A stretch of 64,000 bases of DNA from Psococerastis gibbosa (taxonomy: Eukaryota > Arthropoda > Insecta > Psocodea > Psocidae). This document shows, piece after piece, positions 11,377 to 23,560 of this stretch. Each line of letters opens with the position of its first letter. Position 1 is the first letter of the stretch. The stretch covers positions 36,913,419 through 36,977,418 of the forward strand of contig OZ020486.1 of assembly GCA_963971405.1 (NCBI GenBank), in the 5' to 3' direction. Position numbers and translations under genes: made by a program. The notes beneath the pieces were generated by a model that was not told where the DNA came from, made no database searches, and saw only the letters and a list, made by a program, of their open reading frames with translations.

Positions 11377-11770
11377 GGCGCCCATTCCACCGACCGGCTA
11401 GGGCTATTTACAAAAACGGTGACGTGGTAGTAGACATTCAAGACTTAGTTGGCGATTCCACCGACCTCACATTGCAGAATGCAAATGACATTGACGCAAA
11501 TTAGAATTTGTCTTTTTTTAGAAATCTATTAAAACGTTTGTACTTAACATATCCCATGACGCCATTTTTAATTTTAGTTTGTTTGTTTGTGATTTTACTG
11601 CATGATCAATGATCAATTTTAACTATGGCATAGAGTAAAACCAACATTTCCGTCAATGTCATTTGCATTCTGCAATGCGAGGTCGGTGGAAACGCCGCCT
11701 AAGTCTTGAATGTCTGCTACCACGTCACTGTTTTTGTAAATAGCCCTAGCCGGTCGATGGAATGGGCACC
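11377..11770. mobile_element. PIF/Harbinger-like MITE, 394 bp, with nested inner copy
   Basis: Ends are GGCGCCCATTCCACCGACC and the reverse of GGTGCCCATTCCATCGACC, with TTA at 11374-11376 and TAA at 11771-11773. The long arms carry GACGTGGTAG(T/C)AGACATTC. At the centre a second TTA...TAA-bounded inverted repeat begins with GGCGATTCCACCGACCTCAC. The 3-bp TWA duplications point to PIF/Harbinger; no transposase is present. Confidence 0.75.
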
Positions 11771-12233
11771 TAAGTAAGTAAGTAGCACAAAGCGTTTCGT
11801 AGTCACAAAACCTTCTTGAAATGGAACGGAAACGAATTAAAGTTAACGACAAATTGTAATGCAATCACTAAATTCGGGCAAATGCGAAATGTTCCGCGGC
11901 TTATTAGGAAATAAATCACGGAATGGAAAATCCCGACAGTTTGTAACTGGAGGAGTTGAAAAGGCGCCAAATCCATTCCAAATGGAGTCAGCAGCCGTAT
12001 CAGAAAATTTGAGGGGGGCAAGGAGGGAGGAGAGAGCCTGGCATGAGAATGGGGTCCATTTGACTGTGAAATTTTGAAATATCCGGGGCACTGCTGACCA
12101 AATCAACTTTGTTACTGGAGTTATGCTTTCAAATGAATTGAGCTGGAAACGGAGCGAGGCTATGTATATTATAGATATCATCTGCTTCGAATTGTATCAT
12201 AAGTTAAAAATTTATATTGTACATTGTCATTGG

Positions 12234-12260
12234 TTATAAATAAATAAATAAATAGTGTAT
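12234..12260. repeat. (TAAA)n microsatellite
   Basis: A short AATA/TAAA run upstream of the SINE A head at 12322. Its origin is unclear. Confidence 0.5.
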
Positions 12261-12321
12261 TGCGTTGCCAAACAGACACAGTCCAAATACGAAATCACTT
12301 ACAATAATATAAAACATAAAA

Positions 12322-12545
12322 AGGACATGTGGAGTTGAGGTAAAGACTCCGACTTTCACCCGAAAGGTTGTTGGTTCGAGTCTCACACTTGCTAGATTTT
12401 CTGGCCATGCTTCGGAGGGCATGTAAAGCAGGAGGTCCCGGGTCTTCCTGGTTGAGTGTAAGAGAGGGCTTTATAGCCCTAACTCCGCTAGGTCGGCTTA
12501 GTAATAGAACAAAAAGTCAATAAAAGTCAATATAAAAAATACCCT
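12322..12545 (+). repeat. SINE family A, full-length copy (tRNA-derived)
   Basis: The head carries a B box within GGTTGTTGGTTCGAGTCTCA. It is followed by CTTCGGAGGGCATGTAAAGC, GAGTGTAAGAGAGGGC, GCCCTAACTCCGCTAGG and an AATAGAACAAAAAGTC tail. The same order recurs at 29682-29896 (inverted, with a perfect 13-bp target duplication) and in truncated form at 14084, 18525, 40817, 49500 and 58845. The head is tRNA-like and would carry the polymerase III promoter. Confidence 0.8.
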
Positions 12546-12559
12546 AAAAGCAAGCAGTA

Positions 12560-12715
12560 GGTCTCTGTCGGTGGTAACGTGCTTGCACTTGTGCGAGTCT
12601 TTACACGCCATGCAATCGGAGACGTGTCGTACTCATCACGGGTAATAACCTACAGGGGCGACTGAAAAGGTCAATCGGATACATTCATTAAATTGTTTGT
12701 ATGCGATTTATCTAT
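12560..12715 (+). repeat. SINE family B, copy 3
   Basis: Nearly identical to 43203-43378: GGTAACGTGCTTGCACTTG, CCATGCAATCGGAGACGTG, GGGTAATAACCTACAG and ATACATTCATTAAATTG. It ends in A-rich (TAA)n sequence. It lies directly behind a SINE A copy. Confidence 0.65.
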
Positions 12716-12833
12716 TTCTTAAAAAAATAATAATAATAATAATAATGTCGGAAATCGATGGGGACGTTGGCATTGGGCAAGGGGCAAATAAAAAGTCCTT
12801 CAGGAGTAATCAGGACATTATATTATAATTAAA

Positions 12834-12938
12834 TGTCCTCCAAAGCATTGCCCAAAAATGTTGCAAGTATGGAACTCAAACCACCAACCTTTCGGGTTAA
12901 AGTCGAAGTCCCTACCACTTTACTACAAATCCTGACTT
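12834..12938 (-). repeat. SINE family A head fragment (inverted)
   Basis: On the plus strand it reads GCAAGTATGGAACTCAAACC followed by ACCTTTCGGGTTAAAGTC, the reverse of the tRNA-like head (B box and CCCGAAAGGT) of family A. The rest of the SINE is missing. Confidence 0.6.
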
Positions 12939-12949
12939 AAATCTTTTCT

Positions 12950-14080
12950 GTTGCCCAGTTTTCTCTTTCTCACCGCATTATACGTAATCATAGCAGAAGG
13001 CTTAAGCTACACAGAATTATGATCTATTCATTGACTTTCCATGACGGATTGTGTCAACCGACTTCCGGTCATTTCACGGTTAACGCTTCTGTGATTCTCT
13101 AAAGTTAAGCCTAAAAACAACATGGATACAGTCAGTAAACATGACTAGATCATAGACATGTAGTATATGGACTGCTTATGTCAAATGCTTTTTGACTAGT
13201 GAACCCTCCCCAGTTGCCATGGGGACAAGAAAGGGGTACCGACGCCAAATCAGACCGATCACGCTACATAAACAGTCTATAAACTCCAAGTCTATGGACT
13301 AGATAGATTTGGTAACTCATCAAAATTAATTCACGCTTCTATCAACACGTCTGGGGGTCAAATTTTGTATTAATTGCGCAGCTAATACAATTTTAGAGGT
13401 CAATTTTGTGATAGCATTTTATTACTTTGCCTTCAAAAACCTTTCCGTTTTTCCCAGCGGAATAATATTTAGGCCTATTATGTAGTCATAGAAGAGAGGC
13501 AAGAGAGCAATGTTTACCTCATGAAGTAGAATGAATTAATAGAGTGTGCTGCAATACTTAGCCTATGGGAGTCATTGAAAGAAGCTACGCAATACGAAAT
13601 TGGAATTGTGGAACCTAATTATGCAGATTACCCCTATTCACTTTTTTATAAGAAAACCTGAAAGAATCTATTTTTATCCAACAGGTCAGCACATAAAACC
13701 CCCCAAAAAATCATTACTGAACACATCAATCAAAATTCATAAAATGGCGGGAAAAAGGTCTTCCTTTGAACTGTCACGAGGAAGTCACCTACTTTTGACG
13801 CTGTGGGGGTAAATCAAAAGCAACTGGGCGCAGCTGTCGTGTTGACCTCTTGCAATACCACGAGTCAAACCCCCCGATGGTGCTATTTTTAAAGTTGGGG
13901 GACTGGAAATTATATCGTGCCATCATCATAAAGTTTTAGTTAATGCACTCCTTCTGTACATCATTCTGGCGCCAACTTTGAATTTAATCGGCTTCATTTT
14001 CAAAATAGATTTTATTAGATTTCTGGTCCTCATTACGCGCCTCGCTGCAAAGATAACTGCTGACATTGCATTTACTTGAG
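12950..14080. other. Non-coding stretch, nothing recognised
   Basis: AT-rich DNA without a convincing gene, repeat end or RNA. The 70-codon frame at 13600-13812 shows no domain. Confidence 0.35.
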
Positions 14081-14083
14081 TTG

Positions 14084-14172
14084 AGTGTAAGAGAGGGCTT
14101 TATAGCCCTAACTCCGCTAGGTTGGCTTAGTAATAGAACAAAAAAAGCCCTTGTTATTTATTTATTAATTAT
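14084..14172 (+). repeat. SINE family A, 5'-truncated
   Basis: Starts at TTGAGTGTAAGAGAGGGCTT and continues through GCCCTAACTCCGCTAGGTTG to the tail and (TTTA)n. The tRNA-like head is absent. Confidence 0.75.
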
Positions 14173-14259
14173 TCCACGAGAAGAGCAATTTAAATTTCAA
14201 AACATCCCCGGGCTGGTAAACCAAAATAAAATGCGCAGTAGCTACATTAAATAGGAAGA

Positions 14260-16010
14260 AGCGAGAGAACTGAGAAGCCTATCCTTATTTGAAGTTGGCT
14301 AAATTGTAGGGCAACCTTATAAGAATTAGCTAAGAAGAATCATTGATTCCTGGAATTCATCATAATCCAAGAATTTCAGGAAAAAAACAACAACATGGAA
14401 ACCTGAACCCGAACTGCGGGGGTGCACATATTCAATTTGGGTGGTCGGTATAATCAGTAGCCTATGGGCTCATAACCTATTGCAATATTGTAATGGATAT
14501 GATAACTAAGTAAATGTTTACTTTTTCGTATTACATTCGTGTCAAAATGCATGTAGACAAAGGTAAACAACTAAACACAGAAGATTAATACGGTACACTG
14601 GTGACGTAACGCCTCGTGCTTTTAAATTTAATTTGAAGTATAGTATTGTAAGTTTAGTCACCACCAACACCTAAAGGAGACCAAAACATCACAAATGGAG
14701 CAGTGATCACGAGAGAGTATCTCCTACCTGTGCTCAGGCCTAGACCCTTATTGGGCTGTCGTGCCACGGCGTTTTTTTACACCTATTGTATATTTAATTT
14801 TTTTTTTTATCCCAAAGGAGTGCCCATGAGACCCCCCCCCCCTCTCCCTCCATGGAAGTGACAATACAGTTAGCAAAAAAACCTGTTTGGTGAGTAAGTC
14901 CATATATACATCCAAAGGTCGTGGATGTCATTGGTATCTTCTCAGTGGTGAAAGGATTAGTAGCTAGATGTTTCCACTTATCCTCACCCGGGGTACACCC
15001 GATCGGAGGAGTCTCTACCTCGGACACTAAAAGAAGAAGAAGAATCCAAGTTAAGGTTTCCACTAGACGCATTTAGATTTTGAATAGACTCGCTAGACTG
15101 CATTATCTTCAAAATAGGATCTTCATAATCTCCCGCCATCTTTCGGCAGAGTTTTACAATACATCAATGGCATTTCCAGAACTGGAAATCCAATCGAGCT
15201 CCCCCTCCCCGCGCTAAAGTACGACATGTCGTTCCCGCAACACGTCACCAGCCCCCCAGCAATTGCCCCAGTTTGAACAGTTTCCAATTCTGGAAGCTTA
15301 GAGTTATATCTTCTCTAATTGATACCGAAGTTCCCACCCCTAAACCCCCCTCCCTTCCCCTCAAATCCGGCTACAGCATTTGCGGTACCCCGCGATTGCA
15401 CGTTTGTCCTGTTCAAGATACCATAAATTCAAATGTGGTTACCCATTGTAGAGAAATATAGCCTTTTTTAATCAACCAAAGCATAATACATGAATTAAAT
15501 TACTTAAGCAGCATATAGGCTATAATAACCCCTAATGGCTCATAAACAACAACCACTTATAAAGACCACAGACGTCGATAATCACGGTAAATGCGATCGG
15601 AAGTCGAAGGGGTAATAATTTTATAATGTTGGTGTACCTGAAACAACCCTTGTAGGCTAAATGGCCCTATAATAGCTACCAGAAACACGAACAATAAATT
15701 ACCGGCGATATAGGGGTGTCAAGTTTTCTAGGTATCCCAAGATTTGTTTTTAATTATGGATAATTTACGAAAGGGTGCAGGTGCGGGTCGGGACGGTATA
15801 CAATGTTTCAAGAGCAGTGGCGAAAATAACTTCTGCTACTCCCCCCCCCCCCCGCAAGGCCTTTGGTGCGCCCTACCCAGTGGCGTAACGATGGATTTTC
15901 ATAAAAGCATAAAAGTGAAGAAAAAAGGGGACGTACGCAGCTTTTAAATGAATGACCTTAGTGTCCTTTAAGCTGGAGACCGAAGGTTCTGGAGACCTGA
16001 AGGGGGGCCT
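14260..16010. other. Non-coding region with C-run repeats
   Basis: C-runs near 14831 and 15841, and a hAT-like start CAGTGGCGTAACGATGGA at 15879 without a matching right end. Open frames here are short and featureless. Confidence 0.35.
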
Positions 16011-16012
16011 GG

Positions 16013-16462
16013 GTGTCTCACCGGGTGGAGATGTTAGCTATCCTCCAATATTCTCATGCGATTTATAATAACATTGTAACTATGGTGTACAGACATTTTC
16101 ATAAAAGGTTCATACTAGCAATTGCTTATCTGTTGCTTAATGGAAGGGAGCACAGGCTGATAAGGCTGCAGCCTAGGCGGCAAATTCAGGCTGGCTGTAA
16201 AATCCCAGATGGAAAATTAAATAAATGTAAAAGATACAAACATAAAAAAAAATTAACTTTCCGTCAGAGAGAATGTGAATATGAAATAGAAATCATAACT
16301 GGGGCACCTGCAAATTCCATCCGCTTCAGTTTTTGTGACCAAAGAAACCACAAGAAGGTTAAAACAAGGTTTACATACGCAGAAATGCGGCTTTATCATG
16401 TGGAAATGTCAATTTTCTTTGTTGAACTACATAAGTTAAAAATCCGTAAAAACCTATTATAA
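16013..16462 (+). other. Open frame of 149 codons, doubtful
   Basis: The longest open frame in the left flank outside the Polinton. It is basic and Lys/Arg-rich with no motif I recognise. There is no polyadenylation signal or splice context, and it lies between C-run repeat relics. Composition and context favour a chance frame in old repeat DNA. Confidence 0.15.
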
Positions 16463-16742
16463 TTTCGCGACCCTCCGGGGTTAAGGAGGGGGGGGGGGGT
16501 TGAATTTTTATTCCACGGTTAGGACTACGATATAACATACCTATTCCGCTCTGAGGTTGAGTATATACAATACCATCAAAGTTTATTCTTACAATAATAA
16601 TTTTGTATTTAATACGCAGTGACCCTAATTTACTTTCCAATTCTCTCACACCCCATTTTCCCCACTCTTCCTCCCCTACGTTTCATTATTTTACAGAATT
16701 ATTTTTACTTTACTATACCATACAGTCAGCTAACATTAAACC

Positions 16743-17010
16743 GTGCGGACTGTCCGAGTTGATGCTGACGGTTAAGAAACAGAAACTAACATACTTCGCC
16801 CATGTGATGAGGAACGAAAAATATCGCCGTTTGCATGTAATAATCCAAGGGAAGATAGAAGGGCCCCCGCCAAAAGAAGAACATCCTGGTTGAAAATCCT
16901 AAGGCAGTGGTTTCGTTTCCCTTTTCAGAACAGAAGTCTCCAAGGTTCAAGGTCCAAATTGCCATGATGATCGGCAATCTTCGATAGAAACCTTCAGAAA
17001 CCTGAAACTT
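16743..17010 (+). pseudogene. Non-LTR retrotransposon reverse-transcriptase C-terminus
   Basis: The frame reads LTYFAHVMRNEKYRRLHVII followed by QGKIEG, the characteristic 'K..YFGHVMRN.KY.LL.LI.QGKI.G' segment near the C-terminus of many insect LINE polymerases (known for the group; clade not assigned). A stop falls shortly after and the frame shifts. AATAAA near 17125 may be the old 3' end. Confidence 0.75.
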
Positions 17011-17184
17011 TTTTCATTTTGAAATTTTGTAATGTACATATTTTATTTTATATCATTACATTATTATACATTATATTATTTATATTTATTACGAGTACAT
17101 GTATATTTGTATTGCTTTTTAAGAAAATAAACTACAATTCAATAGCCGTAATTGTACTGTGATATAATGATGTATCATAATTTG

Positions 17185-17880
17185 CAAATTCGCACCCCCC
17201 CCCCCCAAAATTTAGCAAAACAGAAATTTTTTCAGATAGTTATTCAAAAAAATTCCCCGGGGAGACCCCGGTCCCCCTGATTCCAGTTTTGTTAATAAAG
17301 TTATCGTCGGCAAAATCAAAATTTTTTTGCTGTCAAACTATTTCAGGCCTATCTTTTAAAAAACACGGTAGCTCCCGGGCCCCCCTTGTTAGCTGTAATA
17401 TTCTTCATACGTAAAATATGAGCATAACTGCTTTCAAAATGCGTAAATTCCACTATTTTGGGCCTATTATTTTTCTAAATAATTCCCCCGGGGGAGACCC
17501 CCGGGCCCACCTTTTTTCCAGTAGGTCTACTACTCTTCGGCTGTAAAACCTACACAATATTAGTATAGGTTACAAGACGTATATACATCAAAATGTGTAA
17601 AACTCCTATTTTTTTAAAAACTCTTCCCCGGGGAGACCCCCGGGCCCCCAACCCCTCGGGTGGGGAAATTAAGATCATGCCCCTAATTAGAAGATGCGTA
17701 CGTCCATGAGGACGGCTTTCCTATATATATATACTATTTTAGGAAAATACGGGAGGGGGGGGGAGTGCCAAATGAAACACCACCCCCTTCGAAAACCTAT
17801 GGTAAACGGGCAAACTTTATGTATTGATGTCGCATGAAAACTGGACCCCCCCAAAAAAAAAAAATCTGGCTACGCCACTG
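17185..17880. mobile_element. C-rich DNA-element relic, sister of 6741-7480
   Basis: C-run start, three CCCGGGG/GAGACCCC patches, GTGCCAAATGAAAC and CACCACCCCCTTCGAAAACC as in the 6741 relic, then CTGGCTACGCCACTG at the right edge. Unlike its sister it is not interrupted at ATGAAAC, so it gives the empty-site version of the nested insertion at 7222. Confidence 0.5.
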
Positions 17881-18524
17881 CTAGTCGTTAAGCTTTCAAT
17901 ACCTATACTCTGCGCTAATCAGGTCAAGAATGTTGAGGACAAAGATTTTGAGTTATTTGGGAACAATGGATCTACCGCAGTAACTTTCGGCGTAAATCTA
18001 AAGAGGCGACATCTTTGCATGTGGCTGATTCATCTTGGACCAGCTCAAACTTGCTAAATTATTTTTGGATCGTATTTTTAGTCGCTATATTTATAGATTT
18101 TGGGTCAATGCATTTCCCGACAACTTTGCAGATTGCGTCTTTGAATTATTAATTCGTTATTACCTTCCCAATGAAAATATTATAATGGTACCCACTCACG
18201 CTAACAAATGATAAAGTGAAAAGCCACACCAGTGCTTTACTTAGTTCCAATGTTAAATGATGACACTACTTTATTCTTCATTGTGCAGTTATGAGGCAAA
18301 ATTTGATAAATATAGAAAAGACACACCAGTGTTATATCTGGCCTCAGATTTTTACCAGAGATGACTTGCTGCTTAGCAACAATTTGAAACAAGCAGGGTG
18401 ACGAGGGACCTCTAAGTCGAGAACTAGGAGGTTGAACATTTTGCTTTTTGGGGCACTGAAGGCAACAGTACAAATGAAACCAGCGATGAAATAAAAAAGA
18501 GAATAATGGCTGGGAACAGGGCCA

Positions 18525-18647
18525 TACTTCGGAGGGCAAGTAAAGCAGTGGACCTTCCTAGTTGAGTGAAAGAGAGTGAAAGAGATAGCCTCCACTAGGT
18601 TGGCTTAGTAATAGAACAGAAAGTTGATGTTTATTTATTTATTTAGC
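18525..18647 (+). repeat. SINE family A, diverged partial copy
   Basis: CTTCGGAGGGCAAGTAAAGC, GTTGAGTG and AGGTTGGCTTAGTAATAGAA followed by (TTTA)n. The GCCCTAACTCCG part is deleted. Confidence 0.65.
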
Positions 18648-19779
18648 CGATTAGATGTTATAGAATAGATGTAAATTAGTCGGTGAAATAGACTGATATA
18701 TGAGGAAGCTTGAATTTTTTGAGCTTTGAGTTCCTTATCACATGGCCATTTCATAAAAAATACAGGGCCGTTCCTTGCCATCAAAACATATTGAAATCCG
18801 TCTCTTAAATTACGGTACTAATGTAATTCAAAGAGTTACTCGTAGTAGGCAACGAATAGTATTGAAAAGCTATGAGATAAGATATAGATATAATATATAG
18901 ATAAGATATAAGATATGAACAACGAAGTATCTATCACATATGTATATACTGTGTGCATTTTAATTATATTATACTATAATAATCCAATTATTGCTGAACT
19001 CTCCAAAACTTCAGAACAACTTTAAAATTTACGCGGATAAAATCTGAAAGCTTTTAAGATGATACAATATAACTCAGGGTTATTTTCAGAAACAAGACTT
19101 ATGAGCGGAATGTTGTGAATTTTAATGCAAGATTGCCGATAAATTTTGACTAGTTCCATCATAACTCAAAGAACCGTATTGGAGAGGATTTATTATTTTC
19201 TCCCTGGAGTGCCTTCAAAATTTTAAGATTTAAATTGCGAAACGGTAAACTGCAAATTACCTACCAGTCTATACCACCGTAAAATTGTAAAATTACGATG
19301 TTTCGTAATACTTCTACGGCCTCTCCAGATTACCAACAGCTACAGCCGTTCTTTTGATGTAAACATTCCCACAAACATTATTTGCAGAGCAATAAAAACT
19401 GAAGTTTGTTTTCACATGTTTAACACAAATGGCTCATGCTGAATGAAGATAAGTGCTTCCATATTGTTGATGAGTTATATTTTCATAGTATGATTTTATG
19501 GAAAAGTAATATGGTAGTTAAATAATAATGTTGTATTGATCACGACTTGGGTTTGCATATGCAGTAGCCTAAATTTTGTTGGTATGTCTACTTTAGTAAG
19601 GAATAAATGCAATGGCATTACTCAGTAAGAACAATGATTGTTACAGTTAAGATTTTTCACCTACTACGGTGTTTAGCGCAATTAAAAACCCGGTATACGA
19701 GCTACGAGTGAGCCCGTACATGCTTTCATATTTATCAATTAGTATATGTACCGACTACCGAGATAGATAATATGAGTTA

Positions 19780-19919
19780 GGCGGGGTTTCCATTGACCTC
19801 GTTTTTGAATGTGAGGGAGATATTGACGTGGTAGCAGACATTTTTAGACTGTCTTTAATGTCTGCTACCACGTCAATATCTCGCTCACGTTCAAAAACAA
19901 GTTCAATGGAAACCCCACC
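19780..19919. mobile_element. Short foldback MITE, 140 bp, TTA duplication
   Basis: Nearly a complete palindrome. GGCGGGGTTTCCATTGACCT at the left end is matched by AAACCCCACC at the right, and GACGTGGTAGCAGACATT by AATGTCTGCTACCACGTC. TTA lies at 19777-19779 and 19920-19922. The inner arm sequence is the one in the larger MITEs at 11377 and 21460, so this is the family without the central insertion. Confidence 0.8.
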
Positions 19920-20129
19920 TTAGTTCCATTGTAAATAATAGTAGGACTATAAATATCTTTTGTCTCCAATTTCCTTATCCCAAAGCACTAAATTGTTCGA
20001 TGGAACGGCCAGACTAATATAATACAACACAGTAATAATAGCAGGGTATGCAATATATTGGAGCATGATCAACCACACCCAAAAAAGAGTTTTGAGTCAT
20101 TTTTCTTGAAAATTGAGAAATTTTTTGTC

Positions 20130-20322
20130 CCCAGAAGCAAGCTTTCAAGGGGCAAGCAAGGTGTTGGGTTTAGTTGAAATGAAGGACCTAGGGTGCGACA
20201 CCTATGAAGGACTGAGAAGGACCGCACAGAACAGATAAGATAAGACAAGAGTGAGGAGAATAATACAACATTCACTGCAAAACAATCCATAGATTGCAAC
20301 TCGAGATGAAGAATAACGACTA
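20130..20322 (+). pseudogene. LINE 3' end fragment (family L1b)
   Basis: Plus strand encodes VEMKDLGCDTYEGLRRTAQN and then a stop. 'LRRTAQ(D/N)R' is the end of many LINE reverse-transcriptase ORFs. A related end occurs at 52510-52690 (ELKRTAQDREEW). Broken by stops. Confidence 0.6.
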
Positions 20323-20324
20323 CA

Positions 20325-20700
20325 ATTTAATATGTGAATTTTAAAAACAGTTTTAAAAAAATAATTGTTTTAGGCGTTTTTTGGAGTTTTGGGAGGGTAA
20401 AACCCCCCAAATTGAGTTAGCACAAAATAATGAAAATGATGTCGACTCCCGAGGTATAAATTTTGTTGAACCTACATGCCAAATTTCGCTCAAATCCACC
20501 ATATAGTTTGCCCACAAATCGACATAGAGACAGGCAGTTTTTTTTTTCCGTAAAAAAACACTTTTTGTTTTTTTGGTTGAGGGACCTCAAAATGTGTAAA
20601 TCCACTGAAATCTCGAAATCATAAATTCTGAAAACCAAAAATATCAAAGATTTTCTTAAATAAGAAAGCAATAAACGAAAATGCATCTTTTTGTAAAATT
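20325..20700 (+). repeat. Member of the 54406-55200 repeat family
   Basis: Shares AACCCCCCAAATTGAGTTAG, the 'gaacctacatgccaaatttc' block and GACCTCAAAATGTGTAAATC with the copies at 54406-55200 and 56881-57743. It is diverged and ends near AAGAAAGCAATAAACG. Confidence 0.55.
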
Positions 20701-21459
20701 GTTCAAACATATGTTGTTGCCTTGAAATAAATCGTGCCCCCCCCCCCCGGGGTCTCCGCACTAAACATCTAAGTGGAGACTAAGTGGAACACCTCCCTAA
20801 AGCCCACCTACAGTTTCGGTGCACATGATTTTACATTCAACATGCGATATTTACTGCGCCGTGATCTCACTCCATGACATAATCTGTGTATTGAATGTTG
20901 ATGGAACCTACAGGTTGAAACACTGTTACAGGCCTACTTACTCCCTATAAAGCAGCCTCTACACACTGAATAAACCTCTCGCCTCTAGCCATATACACTC
21001 AACAATGAGAATTGAGCTGCAAAAAATACCTAATCAAATACACCAAACCCATAATTGAATCACCTACAGTACGTATCATCAATTTTAAGGATGGTTGTTA
21101 GCCACAGAGAGGATAAACTGAAAGCTATTATTGTATGAACATTATTAGCAAAAATGAATACTCCCACTGTGCTCGCATAATGTAGTAAACATTTGACGAT
21201 ATAATCATAACAATTAGTGATAGTAAGAAGTTATGTAGACAGCATTTAATAAAGTGGTTTTGCCAATTAGACGCTTACATTGCAAATATGGGCTGTCTGA
21301 ATTGCAACTTCATTTCAAACTCATATATTCTGCGGCACATCCAGTTGACAGTACCTACGATACTTTTTTTTGAACATTTGAACCGTTTTATGGTTCCTTA
21401 CAGACTCATTCCAACACATGATTAATTCGAGCTAGCGCATGCTACAATATCAATGGTAA

Positions 21460-21843
21460 GGCGCCCATTCCATTGACCCGCTAGGGCTATTTCCAAAAAC
21501 AGTGACGTGGTAGCAGACATTCAAGACTTAGGCTGCGTTTCCATCGATCTCGCATTGCAGAATGCAAATGACATTGACGGAAATTAGAATTTTTCTTTTT
21601 ATAGGAATCTATTAAAAAGTTTGTACTTAACATATCCCATGACGCCATTTTTTAATTTTAGTTTGTTTGTTTGTGATTTTACTGTATGATCATTGATCAA
21701 TTTTAACTATGGCATAGAGAAAAATAAACATTTCCGTCGATTCTGCAATGCGAGGTCGGTGGAAACGCCACCTAAGTCTTGAATGTCTGCTACCACGTCA
21801 CCGTTTTTGGAAATAGCCCTAGCCGGTCAATGGAATGGGCACC
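21460..21843. mobile_element. PIF/Harbinger-like MITE, 384 bp, TAA duplication, nested inner copy
   Basis: Begins GGCGCCCATTCCATTGACCC and ends with the reverse of GGTGCCCATTCCATTGACCG. TAA lies at 21457-21459 and 21844-21846. The arms contain GACGTGGTAGCAGACATTC. At the centre sits TTA-GGCTGCGTTTCCATCG...GGAAACGCCACC-TAA, itself an inverted repeat with TTA/TAA edges. Confidence 0.8.
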
Positions 21844-22141
21844 TAAGCATGTCTGAACTTGCCCATTAGCACTTGTAGTTGGTGTGGACATCGAAAAGTG
21901 GAACCAAATTGCCAGCGGTTAAAAATTCATTTGGAAACAATACCAATAATCGGATCTTTTCTGTTATCATCCCACATGGCTGCATGGAATGGTATTAGAG
22001 ACAGCCGAGTCGCTGCATGTTGGATCAAGTTTTAATACTGCAATTCGTTATTATTCAAATTCAGTACGTTTCTGTCTTTTACATGTTAAACATGAATTTC
22101 CTAGAGTTGGCTGGCGTTGTCGATACAAAGAAAGGGGCGGT

Positions 22142-22199
22142 TGATTTTTTTTTTTTTTGTGAAAGGAAGGCTTGCCTTTTTTTTTTTTTTTTTTTTTAT
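22142..22199. repeat. Two poly(T) runs
   Basis: Poly(T) stretches at the downstream edge of the antisense LINE fragment. They may be the reversed poly(A) tail of that element. Confidence 0.5.
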
Positions 22200-22259
22200 A
22201 AATTGGGGTACAAGTGTTACCTGTGTGCACTTAAGCCTATTGGCCTATTGTGCCCCCTA

Positions 22260-22865
22260 CAATAAAGTATCTACATCACTTCTACATCACTTTCTCGAGG
22301 CCTATCTCCCTCACGAGAGCCAGGATCTTGAGGGGATTCAGAAGTGGTAGGTCTTTTACATGTAACTGCAAGCTTTCCGAGCATGCTGCTCTTCTTCGTG
22401 CGATTGCATCGCATCGCATCGCAGGTCCTCCGCACCTTCATTGCAGAATCTGCAAGACTATAGTTGTCTCCCTAAGAGACTCCAGATATTTAACCCCAGG
22501 ACCAAAGACGCCAAGGCCTGTTCTTGGTTTGGTACTTCCTAGCCTAGAGCCATCAGTATACCACTTGATTGTGTGACTATTGAGAATTCCTGCTGATTCG
22601 CAGCATTCTTTCATTGTCCCTAATATAGTTTCGAATTCCCTCCTAAAACAGTATGTATTTTGGATGGATTCTATCGCTTGGCATATCCAGGCAGTGGTCA
22701 GACGTAGTCAGAGAGGCTGAGTCTCTCTTGATTGCCCTTCCACTCCTAGTAATGCCATTTCTGCTGAAGTTTCCACTGCAACATGGAGGGGTGGGAAGTC
22801 CAGTACTATCTCCATTGCTGCAGTGGGACAGCATCATGTTAGAGAATACGGGCTTCTGAATGTAG
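22260..22865 (-). pseudogene. LINE fragment with RNase H domain
   Basis: Minus strand reads LPPLHV-type sequence (IVLDFPPLHVAVETSAEMAL) and then IKWYTDGSRLGSTKPRTGLG followed by VFGPGV. WYTDGS with its catalytic Asp and the G.GVF segment is the start of the RNase H domain carried by I- and R1-like non-LTR elements (known for the group). In-frame stops and a shift after ILQ show it is dead. Antisense to the plus strand. Confidence 0.75.
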
Positions 22866-23189
22866 CCATAATTTGGATTATTCAGAGAAAAATTCTCATG
22901 TGGTTTGATTTTGCTATGTCCATGAAGCCATGACCAATGGTATGGTTACAGCAGGAAAAGACAGGCAGTAAGGCTTGCCTTCAAGAAGAAGGAAACTAGA
23001 ACAGTGGCTGACAGCTATTAGTGCAATTTTTAAAGAATATATCTGAGTTTTGGACTTTTGGTCTGTTAAATAAAACAAAGAAATATCAATAATATCAGTT
23101 TACAAGCTTACAATACTGTTTTCCTTTATATATTAAGTAAAATCCTGAAATATACTGTCTGGGATGATGACGGAAAAGGTGCCAATAAT

Positions 23190-23560
23190 CAGTGGCGTAA
23201 CGATAGAGTTAGGGCGGGGGCGGTGTATCATTCCCCCCCCCACTTGCATAAATATGTAAAAAAAAAGAAGGGAAAACCATTCTAACCAACACCCATGAAC
23301 GTACGCAGCTTATATGTAAATTAGGCAGCTGGACTAGCCTGGATGGCAGGATTAGTCGAAGGGAAGATGACGTGGCAGGTGGCACCATACTTAATAATAA
23401 TAATTCGTGGATGTTCTTAATTTTTTACATCAGTGAACAAAATCTGAAGTGCCCCCTCATACCAGCGGCGTGCTAGGGTAGCACTATACCAGTGTCGTAC
23501 CGATACATTTCTAAGGGGGCGGTGTATCATTTCCTCCCCCCCCCCATTATTTGCCTAAAA
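23190..23560. mobile_element. Two degenerate hAT-like left ends
   Basis: CAGTGGCGTAACGATAGAG at 23191 and CAGTGTCGTACCGATACAT at 23487, each followed by GGGGGCGGTGTATCATT and a C-run. They are two diverged copies of one end, without paired right ends that I can place. Confidence 0.5.
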
